A DNA stretch of 64,000 nt from the NCBI GenBank assembly GCA_034005525.1, contig JAVEUP010000002.1:55254-119253 (forward strand), read 5' to 3'. The notes beneath the pieces were generated by a model. The model saw only the letters and a list, made by a program, of their open reading frames with translations, had not been told where the DNA came from and ran no database searches. Source of the stretch: PWXP01 sp034005525 (GTDB lineage: Bacteria > Planctomycetota > Planctomycetia > Pirellulales > Thermoguttaceae). Position 1 is the first letter of the stretch; every line of letters begins with the position of its first letter. Below, piece by piece: positions 20,501-29,055 of the stretch. A program made the position numbers and the translations under genes.

Positions 20501-20777
20501 CCGTTTCGGAGACCCTCCGCCGGTTGTGCAGCGGCTGATGGAGCTTGCCGGGCTGCGGATTTCGGCCCGCCATTGGGGGGTGCATCGGATTCATTTGGAG
20601 GACGGGTACCTTGTGCTGGGCTACCGTTCGGGCGGGCAAATCCGCCGCCTGGCCGACCGCAGCGGGGGCCGCTTGCGCGTGGTCGATGGCCGAAGTGCGT
20701 ATCTGCCGCTTGGCGAAGGAGTTACGGCGGCCGCCGCCGTGCTCGAAGCTGCCAAATCGCTGTTGCTTCCAAATTGA
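17538..20777 (+). CDS. mfd: Transcription-repair coupling factor Mfd
   Basis: This 1079-residue protein has the full Mfd layout. The N-terminal UvrB-like part is followed by an RNA-polymerase-interacting domain near residues 430-490 (LVVHVAHGIARYRGL). The RecG-like translocase has Walker A GDVGYGKTE (about residue 573), VIIDEEQRFGV (about 673), TMTATPIPRTLHLSL and IVENGLDIPNANT. A TRCF domain lies at the end. Mfd pushes stalled RNA polymerase off damaged DNA and recruits UvrA. Length is close to the usual 1100-1150 residues. A promoter for the next gene lies across its final codons. Confidence 0.97.
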   Translation: MTTVLAPENASARLLDLIGRLDKHGGFPEVVASLEAGHAATLDGVWGAACSLAAARLAEHCPATLLLVCPELSGVDLLVDDLALFTRLSPERFPASESLAPSSRQILRDEVFGERLRLLKRLAGGEAPRILVAGIQSLLQPVPERTALKQHTRQLRVGEEMPLSDLAAWLAGAGLHHTTAVELPGEFSVRGGILDVFAPDWDDPVRIELFGDEIESIRRFDVASQRSLARLDAVDITLIDPSAGGRAHLADHLPPQSWVMLVEPGDIDEQGKHYLERVEETEHFHGMPEVIRTLTRLPSVTAWAVAPASLEATCHLRIESVERFSGELSRVRKELDEAAAGQDVFVVCQTEAEILRLGELFAETQAARQGRLYFPTGTLSKGFRLVPEQTVLLSSAELFHREDLVRPVQRRLGRAIDSFLDLRQGELVVHVAHGIARYRGLKLLEKGAQREEHLELEFYGGTRLYVPSSKIGLVQKYVGGSKGRPTLARLGGQTWVKQKARVARAVTDLAAEMLELQAARASRPGIAFPPDSQWQREFDASFPYHETPDQLVTIEAIKADMTRQQPMDRLLCGDVGYGKTELAMRAAFKAVDAGYQVAILVPTTILAEQHYRTFSARMAEFPFQIASLSRFLTRGQQAEVIERLAGGSIDIVIGTHRLAQRDVRFQNLGLVIIDEEQRFGVEVKEHLKALRSTVDVLTMTATPIPRTLHLSLLGVRDISNLETPPEDRLAVETRVTRFQPELVRHAVERELNRGGQVFFVHNRVEDIFLVKRRLEEIVPEASIGVGHGQMREHDLERVMLNFVSGRCDILLATTIVENGLDIPNANTIFIDEADRYGLADLHQLRGRVGRYKHRAYCYLLIDPRKNLTPNAAKRLRAIEEFSDMGAGFAIAMRDLEIRGAGNILGTEQSGHIAVVGYELYCSLLEQAVRSLKRLPPAVGFEVDIDLPVEAHLPRSYVPDMRSKIDLYRRLARVNEPGELADFGAELADRFGDPPPVVQRLMELAGLRISARHWGVHRIHLEDGYLVLGYRSGGQIRRLADRSGGRLRVVDGRSAYLPLGEGVTAAAAVLEAAKSLLLPN

Positions 20778-20792
20778 ACCCCCGGCTATAAT
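20763..20792 (+). promoter_or_regulatory. Predicted sigma70-type promoter for the PpiC gene
   Basis: TTGCTT (20763-20768) and a perfect TATAAT (20787-20792) are separated by 18 bases at the end of mfd. Transcription would begin near 20799, supporting a start for the following gene downstream of that point. Confidence 0.5.
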
Positions 20793-20871
20793 CCCGCGCA
20801 AAAGGGACTGCCTCACGCTCAGTGCGAAAACGCGGCTCCGAATCTTATCGCTCCTCCGACGGAATGCCTCC

Positions 20872-22329
20872 GTGCAGAACCATGGTTTCTTATGCGTGAT
20901 GTGGACCGCGATCCTTTGCACGGCAGGATTGGCGGCCGGCTTTGCACATGCGCAGTATCTACCGGCCGACGCTTACGGCGAATACCCGGCGGCCGGTTCC
21001 ACGCCCGGATTCCGGCAGGCAGTGCCGGGACCGCCCCAGGCGCCGGTTCCGGCGGCGCGGCCGGGCACCTGGCCCGCGTCGCAGCCCGGTTCCGGAGGCA
21101 CCCATGTCGACTCAGCACCTGGCTACGCCCCGCACGGCGCCGAGGGCCGGCACTCCGCAACGCATGCGCATCCCCAGGTAGCCAGGTTGTCCGATCCGCC
21201 GGCTGCCATGGACACTCCACACGGTCCTGCCCGGCACCCCGACATCGCCCAGGTTCGCCCCTTCATCGGTGCACACGTCGTCGCGCGTGTCGGAAGGGAG
21301 GTCATTACCGTCAGCGACCTGCTTGCGCAGGTGCCTTCAGTCATCGACCGCAACCGCGGCAAACTGCCCGACGACCTGCTCGAAGCGCAGCAGGAAGCGC
21401 TCACCCGCGATATGACCAGGGCCATCGAAGAGGCATTTGCCCGGCAAAACGCTCCGCCCGACCAACTGATGATCCAGTCGGAGCAGCTTCGCGCCCAGAT
21501 GCTCGACCAGATGCTCAAGGGTCAGATCCAGACTCTTCTGGTTTTCATTGACGCGCAGCGCAACATACCGGAAGAAGGTATGCCCGAGGTCCGAAAGCAG
21601 GTCGACGACGGGTTTCAGAAGCAGGTGGTTCCCGGGCTGATGAAGCAGGCCAAAGCTGGTTCGCGACAAGAGCTGGAGGAGTTCCTTCGCTCGCGAGGCA
21701 GTTCCCTGGACCGGGAGAAACGCGCCTTCTTCCAGCGGACGCTCGCGGAGCAATGGGTACGCCAGTACGTGAACCCCAACGAGGAGATCACTCACGAGCA
21801 GATGCTCGAGTACTACCGGAGCCATCCGGACGAGTTCGACCGGCCTGCGCAGATCGTCTGGGAACAGCTCTGCGTGCAATTCGTCGATCAGCCCAGCCAC
21901 CAGGAGGCGCAGGCGGCGATTGCCGGCATGGGGAACCGCGTCCTCGCCGGCGAACCGTTCGCCGAGGTTGCCAAGGATGCATCGCAGGGTCCCACCGCGT
22001 CCGAGGGCGGCCGGCGTGCTTGGCCCGACGAGCGGCATCTATCGGAAGAACTCGAACGGGCCATCCACGGCTTGCCTATCGGCCAACTCAGCCCCATCCT
22101 CCGCGACTGGCGCGGCCTGCACATTGTCCGCGTTCTCGAGCGAACGCCCGCCGGACGTCTGCCCTTCGAGAAAGCCCAGGAAGAGATCCGCAAGAAGATC
22201 CGAGAAGAGCGCGTCCAGAAGCAGATCGACCAGTACGTCGACGAGTTGACGCGCCGCACCTCGGTTTGGACCGTTCTCGATCCCCCGCCGTCCGACCAGG
22301 TCGCCAGTCCGGGCATCCAGCGCCGGTAG
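20872..22329 (+). CDS. PpiC/SurA-type peptidyl-prolyl isomerase (parvulin), secreted
   Basis: This protein of about 485 residues has a signal peptide (MWTAILCTAGLAAGFAHA), a Pro/Gly-rich linker, a SurA-like N-terminal chaperone part (HVVARVGREVITVSDLLAQV) and a C-terminal rotamase domain. The rotamase motifs are VLAGEPFAEVAKDASQGPTASEGGRRAW, IHGLPIGQLSPILRDWRGLHIVRVLE and a helical tail. Parvulins of this type help fold exported proteins. The start is uncertain: GTG 20872 and ATG 20899 both precede the signal peptide. The open frame reaches back to 20545 inside mfd, but the predicted promoter argues against such an early start. Confidence 0.85.
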   Translation: MQNHGFLCVMWTAILCTAGLAAGFAHAQYLPADAYGEYPAAGSTPGFRQAVPGPPQAPVPAARPGTWPASQPGSGGTHVDSAPGYAPHGAEGRHSATHAHPQVARLSDPPAAMDTPHGPARHPDIAQVRPFIGAHVVARVGREVITVSDLLAQVPSVIDRNRGKLPDDLLEAQQEALTRDMTRAIEEAFARQNAPPDQLMIQSEQLRAQMLDQMLKGQIQTLLVFIDAQRNIPEEGMPEVRKQVDDGFQKQVVPGLMKQAKAGSRQELEEFLRSRGSSLDREKRAFFQRTLAEQWVRQYVNPNEEITHEQMLEYYRSHPDEFDRPAQIVWEQLCVQFVDQPSHQEAQAAIAGMGNRVLAGEPFAEVAKDASQGPTASEGGRRAWPDERHLSEELERAIHGLPIGQLSPILRDWRGLHIVRVLERTPAGRLPFEKAQEEIRKKIREERVQKQIDQYVDELTRRTSVWTVLDPPPSDQVASPGIQRR

Positions 22330-22578
22330 CTCTGGCCTCTGGGGTGTGCGAACGACACCGCCCAGTCGCGGCGGTGAGCGTCTGCCTACAACGACTTGTT
22401 CGGCTTTCCATCTGTGCCCATCAGGTGCGATTGACACTTGCATGGAGAATGGCCCGGCGAAGCAAGCCTGCTTGGCCCATTTCCGGCTTCTTTTTGGCCG
22501 GCCTCGGTTCATCCGCCATGTGAACCCCGGTAGAATTACCGAATTGCCATTGTTCTCTTGATCGGAGAAGTCTTCACA

Positions 22579-22698
22579 ATGATGTTGTACGCATTCGGGA
22601 TGATTGCTGCAGCCGCAGCAATCCTGCCGGCCATCATCATCGCCCAATCGGCTGAGGTGCTGCTGCACTGCGGCTTCGACGGAAACATAACCAGGTGA
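22579..22698 (+). pseudogene. Short signal-peptide ORF, possible LamG-protein remnant
   Basis: This 39-codon ORF has GGAGAAG 8 bases before its ATG. It encodes a convincing signal peptide (MIAAAAAILPAIIIAQSA) followed by EVLLHCGFDGNITR and a stop. That ending resembles the first strand of a LamG-type (concanavalin-like) domain, as in planctomycete PEP-CTERM proteins. It is either a truncated gene or a very small secreted protein. The sequence before it (22330-22578) shows an imperfect hairpin near 22443-22480 and no gene. Confidence 0.35.
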
Positions 22699-22717
22699 AG
22701 GGCGAATAGAAGTCGCT

Positions 22718-23842
22718 TCACGGATCTGCCTTCACTGGCTCGATCCCCGGCTCACTCGCAGGGGCTCCACCGGCGGGTTGGTCTGGACGAAAGATCTGCC
22801 GGAATACCTCGCGGGTGGCGGGGTCGTTCAGCACGTCATTCAGTGAACATATCTGGACGCGATCACCTTGCCCGTTGAGAATCGCCTGGAGTTCCCCGGT
22901 CAGACGCTCAGGCGGCTTGACCGGGTAGAGATCGGGTCGCGTGTACACGCCGATCATCGCAACACCTTCAGATCGGGCAAAGTACTTCTTCTCTTCCCCG
23001 AAAATCACCCGCGTGTAAGACCGTATCTTCTCGTAGCTCCAGAACGGCTCGAAGTACCATGCTGCCGTCTGCCCGCAGAAATCCACGTCGAGCCGGTTGC
23101 CGTAAAGGGGCTCCGGCAGAAACACGGGGTAGACGTGGCAGGTGACCTTCGCTTCGGCAACCTCCGTTCGCGCATAGCGGGCCAGGCCATTGACGAAGTC
23201 AACCAGGGTCTCCAGCGAGAAACGATCCAGAGCCGCCTCGGGCGCCAAATCGGGATGTTGCCGGTGCCAGACCTCAAACGCTCTCAGCGACGTCGGGCAA
23301 CGGCAGCAACGATAGTTCCGATAGCCGAAATAGTCCATCGCGATGCCGCGCAGGCCGGGTACCTGCAACAGGTCACGAATCTGCTCCTCGAAGAAAATGC
23401 GCACTTCGGGATGGTGAAAACACATTAGCGGAGCCGACAGGACCTCGACCTCTTGCACGGGCTCGCCGCCGTACTGGTAACCCGACTTGCCCTTGGTCTC
23501 GTCCGCCTGGATTCGCTCCAGGGCGGCATTCTCTTGAGCGTTCATCTCCTGCAGTGGCGGGTCGACGCCGGGACGCCGCTTCTTCCAGTCCTTCAGGTCG
23601 CCCAAGTGGATCGAACTATAGATTCCGATCTTGTGCTCCCGGCCAAACGCGACGAGCTGGCCCAGATACTGCGGGTCGTGGCTCCAGACGATAATCTCAT
23701 CGAAGCCGACCTCAGCGGCCTGGGGAACAATCTCTTCAGGCTTTCCGCCGCCCCAGCCGGTCAATTGCACGAATTGCCCCTCGGCGCCGAGGGCGATTGT
23801 TGCGATCAGCAACGACAAGCAAAACATGGTCCATCGCAGCAT
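22718..23842 (-). CDS. Secreted TIM-barrel, glycoside-hydrolase-like protein
   Basis: This protein of about 374 residues has a signal peptide (MFCLSLLIATIALGAEG). Motifs such as EIVPQAAEVGFDEIIVWSHD, LRGIAMDYFGYRNYRCCRC and FCGQTAAWYFEPFWSYEKIRSYTRVIFGEE suggest a (beta/alpha)8 barrel related to glycoside-hydrolase-like families. The acidic residues in GIAMDYFGY could be catalytic. Substrate is unknown. ATG 23842 has GGAGAA just upstream; a GTG at 23854 is an alternative. The gene is divergent from the Gfo/Idh oxidoreductase, with about 350 bp between them in which I see no convincing gene. Confidence 0.6.
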   Translation of the reverse strand: MLRWTMFCLSLLIATIALGAEGQFVQLTGWGGGKPEEIVPQAAEVGFDEIIVWSHDPQYLGQLVAFGREHKIGIYSSIHLGDLKDWKKRRPGVDPPLQEMNAQENAALERIQADETKGKSGYQYGGEPVQEVEVLSAPLMCFHHPEVRIFFEEQIRDLLQVPGLRGIAMDYFGYRNYRCCRCPTSLRAFEVWHRQHPDLAPEAALDRFSLETLVDFVNGLARYARTEVAEAKVTCHVYPVFLPEPLYGNRLDVDFCGQTAAWYFEPFWSYEKIRSYTRVIFGEEKKYFARSEGVAMIGVYTRPDLYPVKPPERLTGELQAILNGQGDRVQICSLNDVLNDPATREVFRQIFRPDQPAGGAPASEPGIEPVKADP

Positions 23843-24192
23843 GATTTCTCCCACGGGAGGGTGTAACCGTTTAGGGGGTCACGTCGCGGGCGGTCTCCTC
23901 CGCTACGCTCAACAGGGGCAGTCCCGTATGCGCGCCGGAGGCGGCTTCGGGGGGCACTTCCCAGAGGAAGCCTTGTTCCTCAAAAAACACGGCATCACAC
24001 AATACAACGCCCCGGAAACTCATTTCTCGAAAGCCTTCCCATGCACAGAAGATATCTGCAGCGGACAGTGGTGTCAATCCTTTAGCGTCCAAGTGCGCGA
24101 CAAGACGGTTGCAGGTATACTTGACCGTGAACGATTCCGGAGTTATTTTAGGGGCACCGGTTCACAATCCCCCAAGAAAGGTCAGACCAGCC

Positions 24193-25644
24193 ATGAAACG
24201 AAACACGAGTGTGTCGCAGGAGCCAGCAGGCAGGAGTTCGCGTCGCGATTTCTTGAAGCAATGTGGAGTGTTGACGGCCGGGACCGCCTTGGCCGGCGTG
24301 GCGATTCCGCACGTCCACGCCGCAGAGGACAATACGATTCGCCTGGCTTTGATTGGTTGCGGCGGCCGTGGCAGCGGCGCAGTGGTCAATGCGTTCGAGT
24401 CGCCCAACGGCCCCTGCAAGCTGGTGGCTATGGCAGACCTTTTTGAGCAGCGCATGGAAGGGTCGCACAAGGCGCTCGCCAACCGGCACCCGGAAAAGGT
24501 CGACGTTCCGCCGGAACGCCGCTTCGTGGGATTCGACGCCTACAAGAAAGCGATCGACTGCCTGCGGCCCGGCGTCGACATCGCCATGCTGACCACCTAT
24601 CCGGCGTTCCGCCCGGTCCATCTCGACTACGCGGTTTCCAAGGGCGTCAACGTGTTCATGGAGAAGTCGTTCGCGGTCGATCCGGTCGGCGTGCGGCGAG
24701 TTGTCAAGGCCGGCGAGGAGGCGGACAAGAAGAACTTGAAGATTGCCGCGGGCTTGATGTGCCGCCACTCCGTGAACCGGCAGGAGTTGATCAAGCGGAT
24801 CCGCGACGGCGAGTTGGGGCCGGTCCAACTGATCCGCGCGTACCGCATGGAGCCGTGCGGTCACATGTCGCCCGCGCGCCCGCCCGACATGAAGGAACTG
24901 CTCTGGCAGATCCGCAACCGCACGCACATCCTGTGGGTTTCCGGCGGTCTTTGGGCGGAGATGGACATCCACCAGATCGACGAGATCTGCTGGCTGAAGG
25001 ACGACAACTATCCCGTCACCGCCCACGGCGTCTGCGGTCGCGCCGCCAACAACAAGGACGCCGGCCAGGGCTTGGACTCCTTCTCCGTGGAATACACCTT
25101 TGCCGACGGCGCCAAGGCCTACGACGTGGTCCGCTACATTCCCAAATGCTACACTGAATTCGCCACCTTCGTACACGGCACGAAGCGCGCGGCACAGTTC
25201 TCCGGGACGGTCCATTCGGGCACGTGCCATATCTACAAGGACCAGCGTTGCGCCCCTGTCCGGGTCACGGCGCGGTACGATCGGGACAGCGGCCAATACG
25301 TGTATTCCGAAGAGGCACACACGAAGCGCGACGACATCATCTGGCGGGCGCCCAAGGAGGATTACACCTGCTGGCAGGCCGAGTGGAACGTGCTCCTGAA
25401 TTCCATCCGCCAAGACCTGCCGCAGAACGAGGCCCGGCGGGCTGCCTACTCGAACCTGACGGGGCTGATGGGCCGCGCGGCCATGCACATGGGCCGGGTG
25501 GTCACCTGGGACGAGATGCTCGCGTCGGACTTCGAGCTTTGTCCAAACATCGACACCATGACCGAAGACAGCCCGCCACCGGTCATGCCCGATGAGAACG
25601 GCTACTACCCGGTGCCGATTCCCGGGGAGTGGGTCGAGGTGTGA
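24193..25644 (+). CDS. Tat-exported Gfo/Idh/MocA family oxidoreductase
   Basis: This 483-residue protein has a twin-arginine signal (SSRRDFLKQCGVLTAGTALAG) ending at VHAAED. The Rossmann motif RLALIGCGGRGSGAVVNAF starts the mature domain. The family's catalytic region follows, including VFMEKSFAVDPVGVRRV (EKP-like motif as EKS) and GLMCRHSVNRQELIKRI. Family members oxidise or epimerise sugars and inositols with NAD(P). Tat export implies that the folded, cofactor-loaded enzyme works in the periplasm. The LVIVD propeller gene starts 10 bp after its stop, suggesting an operon. Confidence 0.9.
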   Translation: MKRNTSVSQEPAGRSSRRDFLKQCGVLTAGTALAGVAIPHVHAAEDNTIRLALIGCGGRGSGAVVNAFESPNGPCKLVAMADLFEQRMEGSHKALANRHPEKVDVPPERRFVGFDAYKKAIDCLRPGVDIAMLTTYPAFRPVHLDYAVSKGVNVFMEKSFAVDPVGVRRVVKAGEEADKKNLKIAAGLMCRHSVNRQELIKRIRDGELGPVQLIRAYRMEPCGHMSPARPPDMKELLWQIRNRTHILWVSGGLWAEMDIHQIDEICWLKDDNYPVTAHGVCGRAANNKDAGQGLDSFSVEYTFADGAKAYDVVRYIPKCYTEFATFVHGTKRAAQFSGTVHSGTCHIYKDQRCAPVRVTARYDRDSGQYVYSEEAHTKRDDIIWRAPKEDYTCWQAEWNVLLNSIRQDLPQNEARRAAYSNLTGLMGRAAMHMGRVVTWDEMLASDFELCPNIDTMTEDSPPPVMPDENGYYPVPIPGEWVEV

Positions 25645-25654
25645 GGGGTGCCCC

Positions 25655-27781
25655 GTGAAGTACATTGCCTCGCTTGCACTCCTATTCCTTGCCCCGAGTG
25701 ACGTTGCAGCAGACGCGTTCAATACGGTCCTGATCCAATTCGAGAACGAGCAACACCCAACAGCCGACGCCGGCGTCGGCCCCGGCATGGACGTGCTCCG
25801 TCAAGGAGAGTATCTGTACATGCTGCAGGACCGCAACCTGGCGATCCTGTCCGTAAAGGACCCGGCTCGGCCGGCGGTGGTCGGGCGACTGGACGACGTT
25901 GGCAATCTTCGGCAGATTGCCGTTCGCGGGAACCTCGCGTTCATCACCGCACGCGAGGACGGGCTGTTCGTCGTCGACATTACGGACCGAACGGCTCCGA
26001 AACTGCTGTCGCATTACGACACCATCGAGTTCGCAACCGGCATCGCGCTGGAAGACCATTACGCGTTTATCGCCCAGCGCTGGTTTGGGGTGGAGATCGT
26101 CGACATTTCCGACCCGGCCAACCTGCGGCACGTGTCGGTTGTGCGCGTGGGCGAATCGCAGTCGTGCGTTGTCTCCGATGGCTATCTTTACGTCGGCGCG
26201 TGGGACGAACGCCGTGTTGCCGTCTGCGACGTTCGCAATCCGGCGGAACCGAAGCAGGTGGCCATGATTCGGCTTCATGGCAAGGGCGACGGTCTGTGCG
26301 TCGAGAATGGGGTCCTCTACGCCGCGTTCGGCCATCATCAGCCGGGCGCGGCGCGGACGTTGGACGATCCGCGATATGGAAACGGCAACGGAATGGATGT
26401 GTTCGACGTGTCCGATCCGGCGAACCCGAGGCAGCTTTCCCGCGTCCAGTTCGCGTGGCGCTACTATTACGGCTGGCCCGACACCTGGCGAGTGAAGCTG
26501 GCGTTCCCCTACGCGTATCTCTATCACACGCATAACGGCATCTTCATCCTGGACGTTTCCGATCCGAAGGCGCCGAAGGAACTGGCCCAGATCCGGATTC
26601 CCCGATACCCGGGGCAGAAGGGCTACCGGGCACTCTCCACCCTGGATAAGTCCGGGCTCCGACCCGTCGCCCTTCCCTTCGACCCGGCCGAGGTTTGCTA
26701 CAGCCCGGTTTGCGGTCTGGAAACGGTGGACGGGTACATGTATTTCACCGGTCTGTTTACAGACCTGCACATCTACAAGCACGACACGCTCGTCAAGGCC
26801 GCTTCGCATCCAGGCCGGAGCCGTGTCAAGCTGACGGCCGGCGGCGACTTCCACGACTTCAAGGCACTTGAGTCGTCCGGGCTGAAGAACCTCAGAACGT
26901 ATCGGCCGGGCGGGCAGGTGTACGCCGCAGTGGAGCAGGAAGGGCTGGTCTACGCCGCGTGCGGATCGGCCGGAATCCACGTCCTCGGCGAGGACTTGAC
27001 TCTGTCAAGACAATATCCGACCGCCGGGTTCGCAATGGACGTTCAGATTCACGGCGACAAGCTTTACGCAGCCCAAGGCATGGACGGCCTGGTGTGCTAC
27101 AAGGTCAGTGGCTCGCATCTCGAAAAGGCCGGTTCCTACACTCCCGGGCGCGTGGTCAAGCAGGTCCGCCTTGCGCCGAATGGCCGGTACGCGGTCGTCC
27201 ATGTCGGCGGCGCCACGTACGAGGTCGTCGACGTTTCCGACTGCAACGACATGAAGCGAGTGAAGCTTGTGCGCGGCTGGGGCGGGCTGGCCTACTATCG
27301 CCAACTCTGCAACGGGTTCATCGGCGACAGGTATATTTGCGGTACCTGGTGCGCCGGCCGCACGTTTATGATGGACTTCGGCGGTGACGAACCGAGAGAG
27401 TTGCCGGACCCGACCGGATTCATGCCGGACATGGAAGCCGGCGGCTATTGTGCGTGCGGTCCGTACGCGCTGGTAACCCGCCGGGGCGGATACTCGTTCT
27501 ACAAGCCGCTCGAGGACGGCGACTACCCGGCCGATTTGCCCGTCTATCAGATCGCAGGCGGTCCTGCATTTCGCGGCAAACCCGCGGTTCGCGGAAACGT
27601 CCTGGCCGCCTGCGATCGGATTGAAGGCGACGTCACGGTTGTCGATATCTCGGACCTGACGGAACCACTCCTGATTCGTGCATTCCAAGTCAGCGGCAAC
27701 CCCGACGTCCCGTTTATTGGCGACGGTTTCATCCTGATTCCAGCCGGCTACCAGGGGCTGATCCGGTTCGACCTATTATGA
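25655..27781 (+). CDS. Secreted LVIVD-repeat beta-propeller protein
   Basis: This protein of about 708 residues starts at GTG 25655, preceded by a GAGGGG site, with a signal peptide (YIASLALLFLAPSDVAA). It is built of LVIVD-type repeats, each a beta-hairpin ending V-D-I/V-S/T-D-P: LFVVDITDRTAPKLLS, VEIVDISDPANLRHVS, MDVFDVSDPANPRQLS and IFILDVSDPKAPKELA. Such propellers are common extracytoplasmic binding proteins with unknown ligands. It follows the Tat-exported oxidoreductase by 10 bp. Its last codons overlap the convergent yraN gene by 6 bases. Confidence 0.85.
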   Translation: MKYIASLALLFLAPSDVAADAFNTVLIQFENEQHPTADAGVGPGMDVLRQGEYLYMLQDRNLAILSVKDPARPAVVGRLDDVGNLRQIAVRGNLAFITAREDGLFVVDITDRTAPKLLSHYDTIEFATGIALEDHYAFIAQRWFGVEIVDISDPANLRHVSVVRVGESQSCVVSDGYLYVGAWDERRVAVCDVRNPAEPKQVAMIRLHGKGDGLCVENGVLYAAFGHHQPGAARTLDDPRYGNGNGMDVFDVSDPANPRQLSRVQFAWRYYYGWPDTWRVKLAFPYAYLYHTHNGIFILDVSDPKAPKELAQIRIPRYPGQKGYRALSTLDKSGLRPVALPFDPAEVCYSPVCGLETVDGYMYFTGLFTDLHIYKHDTLVKAASHPGRSRVKLTAGGDFHDFKALESSGLKNLRTYRPGGQVYAAVEQEGLVYAACGSAGIHVLGEDLTLSRQYPTAGFAMDVQIHGDKLYAAQGMDGLVCYKVSGSHLEKAGSYTPGRVVKQVRLAPNGRYAVVHVGGATYEVVDVSDCNDMKRVKLVRGWGGLAYYRQLCNGFIGDRYICGTWCAGRTFMMDFGGDEPRELPDPTGFMPDMEAGGYCACGPYALVTRRGGYSFYKPLEDGDYPADLPVYQIAGGPAFRGKPAVRGNVLAACDRIEGDVTVVDISDLTEPLLIRAFQVSGNPDVPFIGDGFILIPAGYQGLIRFDLL

Positions 27782-28204
27782 AAAGAACCCCGGCAGGCCG
27801 ACGGCCGGGAAGGCGTTTTCCACGTGGCGGATTTCGGGCCGACGGCGCCCTTCGGGCCAGACGACGGCGACGACGTCGAAGCGCGCGGGATGGCCGAACA
27901 GCCGGTGCCGCTTCAGATAGCCGACCGCCAGGCGCGTCAGCCGGCGCTGCTTGTTCAGATCGACGGATTCCTCCGGGCGCGTCGGCACGTCGCTTTGGCG
28001 GGTGCGCACTTCGACGAAGACGATCGTTTCGCCCTTGAGTGCGACGATGTCCAACTCGCCGCCTTTCCAGCTTTGGCCTCGGCCAAGAATGCGATAGCCG
28101 CGCCGCCGCAAGTACCGTGCCGCCGCGTCCTCGCCCCGCTGCCCCAGCGGCTTCTCCGGAAACCACCGCCGGAGCCAGCCAGCAATGTGGTCGCGCACGC
28201 TCAT
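27776..28204 (-). CDS. YraN/UPF0102 endonuclease-like protein
   Basis: This 142-residue protein carries the UPF0102 signature: GQRGEDAAARYLRRRGYRIL, then GELDIVALKGETIVFVEVRTR. These contain the restriction-endonuclease-like E...D...ExK pattern (here E-V-R), followed by KQRRLTRLAVGYLKRH. The family is nearly universal and often near rnhB or rplS; its role is probably DNA repair or recombination and is not settled. Its ATG overlaps the stop of the upstream gene by 4 bases, so it is the last gene of a three-gene minus-strand operon. Confidence 0.9.
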   Translation of the reverse strand: MSVRDHIAGWLRRWFPEKPLGQRGEDAAARYLRRRGYRILGRGQSWKGGELDIVALKGETIVFVEVRTRQSDVPTRPEESVDLNKQRRLTRLAVGYLKRHRLFGHPARFDVVAVVWPEGRRRPEIRHVENAFPAVGLPGFFS

Positions 28205-29052
28205 GGATGCCCGCTCTTACCCCAGTGGTCGTCGGTAATTATCGCGCAGTCGCCTTCATGGCGCACGCAATAGGCGGCCGGGTCATCGCCCAGTCCCCCG
28301 TAACGCACCTCGGTCTTGCCGTCGGTGCAATCGATGCCGTATTGCCCCACGACAATCTCGGTATCGGGCCCGGGCCGGTTGATGGTAACGCACGGCACGA
28401 CCAGGAACACCGTGGGCGATTCGGGCCGAAACTCTTGGATGTCGCGCACCACGCGCATCGCTTGAAGATGGGAACTGACGACGGCGGTCAACAGGGCACG
28501 GTATCGCGGCTCGACCAACCGGGGGTTGGCCAGCACGGCCGCACGGTCGACGCCGCCAAAGGCGAACATCTCGCGCAACTCGACGATAGCCGGCAACAGG
28601 GAACCCTCGAACATTCCGGCCAAGGCGCCGCAACACGCCGATTCATTCCCGTAGCGCTCCAACCACCCGTATCGCCAGCCTTCAGCCGTGTGTTGCACGG
28701 CGGCATGAGCATTGACCTTCACCAGAAGAAACTTGAAGCCTTCGCGGGCATGGGAGGTGGCATAGTGCTCCTCCGCGATGCGCACCGCGCCCCATTCGTA
28801 CCGCGCTCCGAGGTTCACGGTGTGAAACGCGACGCGGCAACCGGGTTTCAAGTCGGGCAGCAGACGGCAGACGAAATCGCGATCCAGCGCCGCTGAGCAA
28901 GTACACTCGGTCTCATCGCTGCAACAAACCTGGTAAGCGCCTACGACGCTCGCGCCCACGTCCTCGGCAAACGTGCGCAGCGCCGAAGCAACCACTTCCA
29001 TCGGCCGTTCCACGCCAATCAGGGCATTCAGCGAGTCCATGCAGCCGCCCAT
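28201..29052 (-). CDS. Conserved protein of unknown function
   Basis: I do not recognise this 283-residue protein. No signal peptide or transmembrane segment is visible. It is Cys-rich near the N-terminus (VCCSDETECTCSAALDRDFVC) and has an FLLVKVNAHAAVQH block, then LERYGNESACCGALAGMFEGSLLPAI. The C-terminal part is beta-rich (TVFLVVPCVTINRPGPDTEIVVGQYG). It sits between a secreted TPR protein (3 bp upstream) and yraN (4-base overlap), so it is clearly co-translated with them. Confidence 0.6.
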   Translation of the reverse strand: MGGCMDSLNALIGVERPMEVVASALRTFAEDVGASVVGAYQVCCSDETECTCSAALDRDFVCRLLPDLKPGCRVAFHTVNLGARYEWGAVRIAEEHYATSHAREGFKFLLVKVNAHAAVQHTAEGWRYGWLERYGNESACCGALAGMFEGSLLPAIVELREMFAFGGVDRAAVLANPRLVEPRYRALLTAVVSSHLQAMRVVRDIQEFRPESPTVFLVVPCVTINRPGPDTEIVVGQYGIDCTDGKTEVRYGGLGDDPAAYCVRHEGDCAIITDDHWGKSGHP

Positions 29053-29055
29053 CGG

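Noticed and set aside
23871..24092. 73-codon minus-strand frame in a divergent intergenic region
   Set aside because: No ribosome site and no recognisable motif; the region is more likely regulatory.
24148..25788. 546-codon open frame opposite the Gfo/Idh gene
   Set aside because: Antisense shadow of a Tat-exported oxidoreductase with clear motifs.
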